The notes beneath the pieces were generated by a model. That model had not been told where the DNA came from. It saw only the letters and a list, made by a program, of their open reading frames with translations, and ran no database searches. Both the position numbers and the translations under genes were made by a program. Below, piece after piece: positions 1 to 4,987 of a DNA stretch of 5,666 bases. Source of the stretch: DATKMP01 sp035541775 (GTDB lineage: Bacteria; Bacteroidota; Ignavibacteria; UBA10030); assembly GCA_035541775.1 (NCBI GenBank), contig DATKMP010000044.1, positions 1-5,666 on the forward strand, read 5' to 3'. Numbering within the stretch: position 1 is the stretch's first letter; each line of letters opens with the position of its first letter.

Positions 1-558
1 GCATATCGATCTTCCGGGGATGATGAAATGGAAATGGCATTGCCTGCCGAGGAGGAAACGCCCATGCAAGATATGGAAGAAATGGGTGCGCCGCGGCCAG
101 CACACGAGGGTGTGGTGGGAATGCAGCAAATGATGGGCAAGTTGAAATTAACGGATGAACAGAAAAAAGAAATAGATAAAATTGTTTTCGATGCAGAGAA
201 ACAGGCAATTGCACAGCGAGCCAAGGTCGCGACTGCGCGGCTTGAATTGCGCCAATTGTTTAAAGCGGACAATCCGGATAAAAGCGCCATCGAGAAAAAA
301 ATTAATGAGGTGACAGACCTTTCCACCCAACTTCACATCAATCGTGTTGAGGGATGGTTCACGATCAATAAATTGTTGACTCCCGACCAGCAGAAAATCT
401 GGAAACATGTCTTGGCAATGCATTCTCCGATGGGTCATGGAAAATTTGCCAGACAGTTCGAAAAGGGACGCCAGCATCCCCAATTCGATCGCCATACCAG
501 AATGAATGGCGGTGAGTCTTGCTGTCCGCCGAACTCCCAGACGCCCGCGCAAAAATAA
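1..558 (+). CDS. Spy/CpxP-like periplasmic LTXXQ-motif protein, 5'-truncated by the window
   Basis: The frame is open from base 1 to the TAA at 556-558, so 185 residues are visible and the true start probably lies upstream. An ATG at 28 has only a weak GGGGA before it, and a start there would leave no signal peptide, which this family needs. Numbered from that ATG, the protein has two LTXXQ-type motifs, LTDEQ (41-45) and LTPDQ (117-121), joined by charged helices. This is the signature of the Spy/CpxP/ZraP superfamily: periplasmic helical-hairpin dimers acting as chaperones or metal-responsive sensors of envelope stress. The N-terminal part is acidic and methionine-rich. The tail after the second motif carries HSPMGHGK, several more His and a Cys-Cys pair, which suggests metal binding (inference). 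The family call is fairly secure; the ligand and any partner signalling system cannot be seen. A terminator 33 bases downstream ends the unit. Confidence 0.75.
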   Translation, partial: AYRSSGDDEMEMALPAEEETPMQDMEEMGAPRPAHEGVVGMQQMMGKLKLTDEQKKEIDKIVFDAEKQAIAQRAKVATARLELRQLFKADNPDKSAIEKKINEVTDLSTQLHINRVEGWFTINKLLTPDQQKIWKHVLAMHSPMGHGKFARQFEKGRQHPQFDRHTRMNGGESCCPPNSQTPAQK

Positions 559-590
559 CAAACCACCCAATAAGCGTCATTTATTCTATC

Positions 591-626
591 AAGCCGGGAA
601 CATTGTTTCCGGCTTTTGTGTTTTAT
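591..626 (+). terminator. Intrinsic terminator after the Spy-like gene
   Basis: Arms 591-600 and 606-615 pair over 10 bp with one G-U wobble, around a 5-base loop, and the stem contains AAGCCGG/CCGGCTT. A T-rich tract (TTTTGTGTTTT) follows at once. It lies 33 bases after the stop codon and separates this gene from the zinc-ribbon/thioredoxin unit. Confidence 0.85.
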
Positions 627-710
627 AAAACAGAAGAGATGCTGACACGATGGGAATTTTATTGAATCTTTTTTTTCCGGCCGGCGTCTAATCATGAAAA
701 AGGAAAAAAT

Positions 711-944
711 ATGCCCGTGTATGATTATCGATGTGAAGCATGTCATAAAGTATATGATGTTTATCATAAGGGAAAAGAACTCGTGGATGATGTTGTGTGT
801 CCATCATGCGGTTCAACAAAACATATAAAATTGATGTCGATACCGGCGATACAGATGGGAAATCATTCACGGGCGGATGAGTGCCATGCCGGAGGATCAT
901 GCGAGAGCGGCGGATGCTGCGGCGGCGCGTGTGGATTAAATTAA
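711..944 (+). CDS. FmdB-family zinc-ribbon protein with Cys/Gly-rich tail
   Basis: This 77-residue protein begins MPVYDYRCEACHK, the characteristic opening of the FmdB/CxxC_CxxC_SSSS family, a single zinc ribbon of uncertain function. The ribbon cysteines are C8-x2-C11 and C30-x2-C33 (CPSCGS). They are followed by the usual short segment (KLMSIPAIQMG) and then a tail with five more cysteines among glycines (C58, C64, C69, C70, C74). Gly/Cys/Ser-rich tails are common in the family, so this is not a broken gene. The start is supported by AAAAAGGA about 6-7 bases before the ATG. The protein is probably cytoplasmic. The family was named from a gene in a formamidase/amide-utilisation cluster and has been proposed to be regulatory, but no function should be assumed here. 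It is probably co-transcribed with the thioredoxin gene 20 bases downstream. Confidence 0.88.
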   Translation: MPVYDYRCEACHKVYDVYHKGKELVDDVVCPSCGSTKHIKLMSIPAIQMGNHSRADECHAGGSCESGGCCGGACGLN

Positions 945-953
945 ATATTATCG

Positions 954-958
954 AAGGA
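954..958 (+). promoter_or_regulatory. Ribosome binding site fixing the thioredoxin start
   Basis: AAGGA sits 6 bases before the ATG at 965. The reading frame stays open upstream to an ATG at 881, but that start lies inside the zinc-ribbon gene and would add an Arg-rich peptide with no match to thioredoxins. This site therefore decides the start in favour of 965. Confidence 0.8.
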
Positions 959-964
959 CGAATA

Positions 965-1324
965 ATGTCAGAACATTTAACGAAAGAAACATTTCAAGAA
1001 AAAATTTTTAATTACGAACATAATCAAGAGTGGCTCTTTCGCGGCGAACTTCCCGCGGTCATTGATTTTTGGGCGCCGTGGTGTGGACCGTGTCGAACGG
1101 TCGGACCTATTATAGAAGAACTTTCGAGCGAATATGCGGGGAAGGTGAATTTTTACAAAGTGAATGTTGATGACGAACAAGAGCTTGCCGGTGTCTTTGG
1201 CGTACGCGGTATTCCCTCGTTGCTGTTTGTCCCGAAAACCGGGAAGCCGAAAATGTCCGTCGGCGCGCTTCCGAAAGACGCATTAAAAGAAACTGTTGAA
1301 AAAGAACTCTTATCGTTTGCCTGA
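965..1324 (+). CDS. trxA: Thioredoxin
   Basis: A 119-residue cytoplasmic thiol-disulfide oxidoreductase, normally reduced by thioredoxin reductase; no reductase gene is in the window. The active site is W39-C40-G41-P42-C43 in the context FWAPWCGPCR. The buried acid is D34, and the cis-proline is P84 in RGIPS. The central VNFYKVNVDDEQELAGVFGV and C-terminal VGALPKDALKETVEKEL segments match the thioredoxin fold. The length is slightly above the usual 105-110 because of an N-terminal extension (TFQEKIFNYEHNQEWLF) that I recall from thioredoxins of the Bacteroidota/Chlorobiota side. No signal peptide is present, so this is not a periplasmic Tlp/Dsb protein. The gene is second in the unit, 20 bases after the zinc-ribbon protein, and a terminator starts 59 bases after its stop. 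All key residues are present. The symbol is given by family; paralogues may exist elsewhere. Confidence 0.93.
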   Translation: MSEHLTKETFQEKIFNYEHNQEWLFRGELPAVIDFWAPWCGPCRTVGPIIEELSSEYAGKVNFYKVNVDDEQELAGVFGVRGIPSLLFVPKTGKPKMSVGALPKDALKETVEKELLSFA

Positions 1325-1383
1325 TCTTATCTAACAATGTCCGGTACAATTCCCTCCTAAAAATCCGGACGTTACCGTAACCG

Positions 1384-1419
1384 ATCCCGATTGTTTGTAA
1401 TCAATCGGGATTTTTTTTG
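1384..1419 (+). terminator. Strong intrinsic terminator after thioredoxin
   Basis: Arms 1384-1393 (ATCCCGATTG) and 1402-1411 (CAATCGGGAT) pair perfectly over 10 bp around an 8-base loop and run into eight T residues (1411-1418). This is a textbook rho-independent terminator in the plus direction. It closes the zinc-ribbon/thioredoxin unit and insulates it from the kinase gene. Confidence 0.92.
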
Positions 1420-1470
1420 TTATAAGTGAAAGTATGATACCAAGGTGCATACTCTTATGGCTATATATAA

Positions 1471-1632
1471 ACAAATGGCTGTTTCATCTCTAAAGAAAAA
1501 ATACTTATACTTGAAAAACCATTAAAAGAGAAAATAGAAGGGTTCGTTGTCTATGCAAAAAATGGCACAAGGTATGTAAGAGTATCACTAACAAAAATAG
1601 TACGCGCAAGGGAAAAATGCGCCGAACGATGA
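1471..1632 (+). pseudogene. Possible gene remnant: 53-codon open frame without a start codon
   Basis: After an in-frame TAA at 1468-1470 this frame is open for 53 codons to the TGA at 1630-1632. The peptide reads like a real protein end, for example LKEKIEGFVVYAKNGTRYVR, with alternating charged and beta-branched residues. No ATG, GTG or TTG occurs in frame and no ribosome binding site fits, so it cannot be an intact gene as it stands. Codon use (several ATA, AGG and AGA) differs somewhat from the neighbouring genes. An ATG at 1457 opens a short peptide in another frame, so a frameshifted or truncated remnant is possible. Chance openness in AT-rich DNA is equally possible. I recognise no family. 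Confidence 0.2.
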
Positions 1633-1635
1633 TTT

Positions 1636-1660
1636 AAAAACTTTTTGCAAAAAGGTTTTT
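1636..1660. other. A/T hairpin upstream of the kinase gene
   Basis: Arms 1636-1646 and 1650-1660 pair over 11 bp with one G-U wobble around the loop GCA. The centre is a perfect 14-base palindrome, CTTTTTGCAAAAAG (1641-1654), and a further T follows. It could be a weak bidirectional terminator or a leader structure of the kinase transcript. The stem is almost all A-T, so stability is modest. Confidence 0.35.
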
Positions 1661-1736
1661 TGTTGCAATGCTCGTTACGATAGGATCGAAATAGAAATGT
1701 CGATAAGAATGAAAAGGGATTGTTGTTGGAGGGTAA

Positions 1737-4655
1737 ATGAAAAAGTCATCTAACCAGCCGTCGAAACCAAGAGGGCGTTCAAAAACCCATCTCAAAAAGA
1801 ACATTGCTGCAAAAATAAAAACAGCGCCATTGCACATCGATCACGATCTCATCCACACGCTCGTAGATTCCCTGCCGTATAAAATATATGTAAAAGATCG
1901 TCAATGCCGGAGAATCCTTTCTAATCTTCCAGATGTCCTCAGTTTGGGATGTCAATCGGAAGCAGAAGTTCTTGGAAAAGACGAACTTGATTTTTTTCCA
2001 GCCGAGATTGCTTCTCATATTTTATCCGATGATCGATCGGTTCTGCAATCAGATACGCCCGTGATTGGCAGGGAAGAAAGTTATTCTGATGCACTGGGGA
2101 ACAAATGTTGGCAGCAAACAACGAAAGTACCCATACATGATAAACGCGGCAATGTCATAGGCATCATGGGAATGAGCTGTGACATCACCAAACAGAAACT
2201 GCGTTTAGATGAGCTTCATCAAGAGAAAGTTCTGTTTGAAGCATTAATGGAAATTATTCCTGACAGCATTTACTTCAAAGACCGCGAAAGCCGGTTGTTA
2301 CGGATATCGCGAAAAGAATTGAAAGATTTAAATCTCCGCGATATGAGCCAAGCTATTGGAAAAACGGATGCAGAGTTGTTTGGCGAGGAGTTCGGGAAAA
2401 AAACATTTGAAGAAGAACAACGCTTGATGAGCTCTGGAGAATCGATCATAGGATCGATCGAAAATAGAAAATTAAAAAATGGAGAAGTGATCTGGACATC
2501 GGCGACCAAAATTCCGTTGCGCAATACGCAGGGGGAAATCTATGGATTGGTCGGCGTGACGCGCGAAATCAACAAACTGATCCAAGCTCAGGCAGAACGA
2601 GATAAAGTCATTGCAGATCACATTAAGACGGAAGAAGCTCTCCAGCGTGAGCGAAAACTCTTCCGTTTGGTGATCGACAACTTACCCGATGCAATTTATA
2701 TGAAGGATGCTGAATATCGAAAAACGATATCCAATATTGCCGACCTCCGAAATGTGGGGAAGTATTCTGAAGAGGAAGTTCTTGGAAAGACCGATTTTGA
2801 AATTTACCCTGCCGATGTTGCCGCCGCTTTTTTCGCAGACGACCAATCGATTATTCAATCAGGGAAACCTGTTATCAATCGTGAAGAATACTTTATTAAT
2901 CCACAAGGGAAGAAACAATGGTTGTTGACTTCGAAGATTCCGTTCCGGGATGAACAGGGAAACGTTGCCGGAATTATCGGCATAGGCCATGATATAACGC
3001 TGCGGAAACAAGTTGAAGAAGCGTTGTGGAAAACTCACGAGGAATTGGAACAAACGAATAACGAATTGCAGCAAGCAAGCCGTGTGAAGAGCGAATTCCT
3101 TGCCAATATGAGCCATGAAATTCGCACACCGCTCAATGCTATCATCGGTATGACAGGGCTTTTGTTGAATACGGAATTGACCGATGAACAACATGAATTT
3201 GCAGACACGGTGCGCACAAGCGGTGAAGTTCTTCTTTCTCTGATTAACGATATTCTGGACTTCTCCAAAATTGAAGCGCAGAAAATGGAATTGGAAAGCC
3301 AGCCGTTCGAAATACGGCGCTGTATTGAAGAAGCTCTTGATTTAGTGACGCCGAGAGCAACAGAGAAAAAACTGGAGCTGACATATTCGGTAGAAGAAGG
3401 ACTGCCTTCGACGATTATCGGCGATGTAACGCGTACCAGACAAATTCTCGTCAACCTGCTCAGTAATGCTGTGAAGTTCACGAGCGAAGGAGAAGTCGAT
3501 GTGGCTGTGACAGGCCAATTGCGCGATCATTACAAGTATTTATTGCACGTCACCGTCAAAGATACCGGTATCGGCGTGCCGGTGGACCGCCAGAGCAAAT
3601 TGTTCCGTTCGTTTTCACAAATCGATTCATCGACAACGCGCAAATTCGGCGGTACCGGCCTTGGCCTGGCCATCAGCAAACGCTTGAGTGAATTAATGGG
3701 CGGCACGATGTGGGCAGAGAGTACGGGAATTCCGGGCGAAGGCACGACATTTCATTTTACCATTCTTGCCGGAATCTCCGGGGAAGAATTGACGCCGTTT
3801 GAGGGAACAAGTTTATCCGGAAAAAAATTATTGATTGTCGATGATAATAAAACGAACAGACAAATACTCGTCCATCAAACTCACTCATGGTTTATGCAGT
3901 CGTGGACTGCGGCATCCGGCTGCGAAGCGCTTGCTTTATTTCAGCAAGGGCTGACCTTTGACCTCGCAGTGCTGGATATGCAAATGCCGGAAATGGATGG
4001 GTTAATGCTGGCAGACGAAATTCACAAACTTCCGCAAGCAAAAAACCTTCCCCTCATTCTTTTATCTTCTTTGGGATATCGTGAAACTGAATCCGAGAAC
4101 CCGCGCTTTGTCGCTTCACTCACAAAACCGGTGAAGCCGTCTCACTTGTTTGACGCACTCAATACTGTAGCGAACCGGCGTGCGGCAACCATACGAAGGT
4201 CCTCTGCAATGCCGATGCAATTTAATATTGAAATCGGAAAACATCATCCGTTGACAATTTTATTGGCCGAAGATAATATCATCAATCAAAAAGTTGCGCT
4301 GCGATTCTTAGAAAAAATCGGTTACCGAGCGGATATTGCGGCGAATGGATTCGAAGTATTAGAAGCGTTAAACCGCCAGAATTACGATGTGGTGCTGATG
4401 GATGTTCAGATGCCGGAAATGGACGGCGAACAAGCGACGATCGAAATCCGCAAACGAATTAAGCGTGATGTGCAGCCGCGCATTATTGCGATGACGGCGA
4501 ATGCCATTGTTGGCGATCGGGAACATTATCTTTCCATCGGAATGGACGATTACATCTCTAAACCGGTGAAGATCGAAGATCTTGTTCGTGCGCTCATGGA
4601 AAGCGATTCGCTTTCCAGCATACTCAACAAAACTGTTGAAAAAAAGAAGAATTAA
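1737..4655 (+). CDS. Soluble hybrid sensor histidine kinase: PAS-PAS-PAS-HisKA-HATPase-REC-REC
   Basis: A 972-residue kinase with no signal peptide or membrane segment, so probably a cytoplasmic sensor. The order is: basic tail (1-32, with KPRGRSK); PAS1 (about 38-152), PAS2 (166-280) and PAS3 (307-421), each opening with a P(Y/D)xIYxKD-type motif; a helical linker (about 424-450); HisKA with phospho-acceptor H460 in SHEIRTPLN; HATPase_c with N573/N577, DTGIG (609-613) and GGTGLGL (638-644); REC1 (about 696-812) with D702/D703, acceptor D747, S777 and K797; and REC2 (about 838-955) with E845/D846, acceptor D889, T920 and K942. All phosphotransfer residues are present, so an active His-Asp relay is expected. 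There is no HPt or DNA-binding output domain and no adjacent regulator, so the relay must continue through an unlinked partner. The PAS ligands cannot be deduced. GGAGGG 3 bases before the ATG supports the start. No strong terminator follows the stop. Confidence 0.95.
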   Translation: MKKSSNQPSKPRGRSKTHLKKNIAAKIKTAPLHIDHDLIHTLVDSLPYKIYVKDRQCRRILSNLPDVLSLGCQSEAEVLGKDELDFFPAEIASHILSDDRSVLQSDTPVIGREESYSDALGNKCWQQTTKVPIHDKRGNVIGIMGMSCDITKQKLRLDELHQEKVLFEALMEIIPDSIYFKDRESRLLRISRKELKDLNLRDMSQAIGKTDAELFGEEFGKKTFEEEQRLMSSGESIIGSIENRKLKNGEVIWTSATKIPLRNTQGEIYGLVGVTREINKLIQAQAERDKVIADHIKTEEALQRERKLFRLVIDNLPDAIYMKDAEYRKTISNIADLRNVGKYSEEEVLGKTDFEIYPADVAAAFFADDQSIIQSGKPVINREEYFINPQGKKQWLLTSKIPFRDEQGNVAGIIGIGHDITLRKQVEEALWKTHEELEQTNNELQQASRVKSEFLANMSHEIRTPLNAIIGMTGLLLNTELTDEQHEFADTVRTSGEVLLSLINDILDFSKIEAQKMELESQPFEIRRCIEEALDLVTPRATEKKLELTYSVEEGLPSTIIGDVTRTRQILVNLLSNAVKFTSEGEVDVAVTGQLRDHYKYLLHVTVKDTGIGVPVDRQSKLFRSFSQIDSSTTRKFGGTGLGLAISKRLSELMGGTMWAESTGIPGEGTTFHFTILAGISGEELTPFEGTSLSGKKLLIVDDNKTNRQILVHQTHSWFMQSWTAASGCEALALFQQGLTFDLAVLDMQMPEMDGLMLADEIHKLPQAKNLPLILLSSLGYRETESENPRFVASLTKPVKPSHLFDALNTVANRRAATIRRSSAMPMQFNIEIGKHHPLTILLAEDNIINQKVALRFLEKIGYRADIAANGFEVLEALNRQNYDVVLMDVQMPEMDGEQATIEIRKRIKRDVQPRIIAMTANAIVGDREHYLSIGMDDYISKPVKIEDLVRALMESDSLSSILNKTVEKKKN

Positions 4656-4864
4656 AGTCCCTTTAAATTCTCTCCCAAAGGCGTATTATTACCGAAGAAT
4701 TCCATTTGTTTGGACGAAAGCAGCTCTTAACTTCACTAAGGTTTGTTCGGTTCTCGTTGCTTCATTGGTTATTTATATCCAACTGGCTGGTTTAAATTTT
4801 TTCAAAAAAAAATAATTGATTCAAAAAATTCAATTAATGTCGTAATATTTTTGTCTAGAATTTA
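4656..4864. other. Non-coding AT-rich spacer after the kinase
   Basis: I see no gene here. An open frame beginning inside the kinase (4582) runs to 4815 but has no ribosome binding site and no family resemblance. The later part is strongly A/T-rich (runs of T and A at 4796-4812). It contains an interrupted palindrome with 7-base arms (TAATTGA 4813-4819, TCAATTA 4830-4836) about 29 bases upstream of the sigma-54-like promoter. No GC-rich terminator for the kinase transcript was found. Confidence 0.55.
4813..4836. repeat. Interrupted palindrome upstream of the chemoreceptor promoter
   Basis: Arms TAATTGA (4813-4819) and TCAATTA (4830-4836) flank a 10-base A-rich centre, a dyad of the size bound by dimeric regulators. 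Its centre is about 68 bases upstream of the start site predicted from the sigma-54-like element. It is fully A/T-rich apart from one G-C pair per arm, so chance is a real possibility. Confidence 0.3.
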
Positions 4865-4881
4865 TTGGCACGGGGATTGAT
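4865..4881 (+). promoter_or_regulatory. Sigma-54 (RpoN)-type promoter for the chemoreceptor gene
   Basis: TTGGCACG (4865-4872), four spacer bases and TTGAT (4877-4881) match the -24/-12 consensus TTGGCACG-N4-TTGC(A/T) with exact spacing. The single mismatch is A for C in the -12 GC pair, an important position. Transcription would begin near 4892, giving a leader of about 96 bases before the chemoreceptor ATG. Chemotaxis genes are common sigma-54 targets, which fits. Such a promoter would need an AAA+ enhancer-binding activator, which is not encoded in the window. Confidence 0.55.
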
Positions 4882-4925
4882 TTGTAGGATCATGTAATGA
4901 ACGTTCGTCTTAATAGAGGCTGAAC

Positions 4926-4964
4926 AGGAGGGCCGATGTGAGTGGAAGACGAGCATTGTTTTAA
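4926..4964 (+). promoter_or_regulatory. Leader mini-ORF with strong Shine-Dalgarno site
   Basis: AGGAGGG (4926-4932) is the strongest ribosome binding site in this interval, yet it does not serve the chemoreceptor. Three bases on is an ATG followed directly by TGA (4936-4941). The overlapping GTG at 4938, 5 bases from the site, opens an 8-codon peptide ending with TAA at 4962-4964. The chemoreceptor ATG comes 24 bases after that stop. This could be a translated leader that couples or limits downstream translation, or a standby ribosome site. No attenuator hairpin is obvious. Confidence 0.35.
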
Positions 4965-4987
4965 CAACCGGTATGGAGTATTATACT

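Larger units (their letters stand above)
1420..1736. other. Gene-poor AT-rich interval upstream of the kinase
   Basis: No gene with a recognisable start and ribosome binding site is seen between the thioredoxin terminator and the kinase. The interval holds an unassigned open frame (1471-1632), a 9-base inverted repeat pair (ATACTCTTA at 1449-1457, TAAGAGTAT at 1577-1585) and an A/T hairpin (1636-1660). Just before the kinase is its Shine-Dalgarno site GGAGGG (1728-1733), only 3 bases from the ATG. The kinase promoter must lie here or beyond the hairpin, but I see no convincing -35/-10 pair. TACGAT (1676-1681) and TAGGAT (1681-1686) are possible -10 elements without good partners. Confidence 0.6.

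Noticed and set aside
148..570. 140-codon minus-strand frame opposite the Spy-like gene
   Set aside because: It is a shadow of a well-supported gene, without a ribosome binding site or recognisable domain.
881..964. Upstream extension of thioredoxin from an ATG at 881
   Set aside because: It overlaps the zinc-ribbon gene in another frame, encodes an Arg-rich peptide foreign to thioredoxins, and the ATG at 965 has a well-placed AAGGA.
1339..1370. GTCCGG/CCGGAC inverted repeat after thioredoxin with CCTCCT in the loop
   Set aside because: The stem is 6 bp with a 20-base loop and no T-tract; the strong terminator just downstream explains transcription end.
1563..1578. Second sigma-54-like site (TGGCAC followed by ATGTA) upstream of the kinase
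   Set aside because: The -24 half is good, but the -12 half matches poorly and lies inside the unassigned open frame.
1699..1706. GTCGATAA resembling a sigma-28 -10 element before the kinase
   Set aside because: There is no acceptable TAAA-type -35 element at the right distance, and the product is not a flagellar protein.
3035..3481. 148-codon minus-strand frame opposite the kinase HisKA region
   Set aside because: The plus strand encodes the conserved HisKA and HATPase region; the antisense product is Ser/Arg-rich with no domain.
4624..4639. Hairpin TCAACA/TGTTGA at the kinase 3' end
   Set aside because: The stem is only 6 bp, it is inside the coding region, and it is followed by A rather than T residues, so it is not a terminator for the kinase.
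4582..4815. 77-codon plus-strand frame running out of the kinase 3' end
   Set aside because: It begins inside the kinase, has no ribosome binding site, and shows no family resemblance; its hydrophobic end reflects T-rich DNA.
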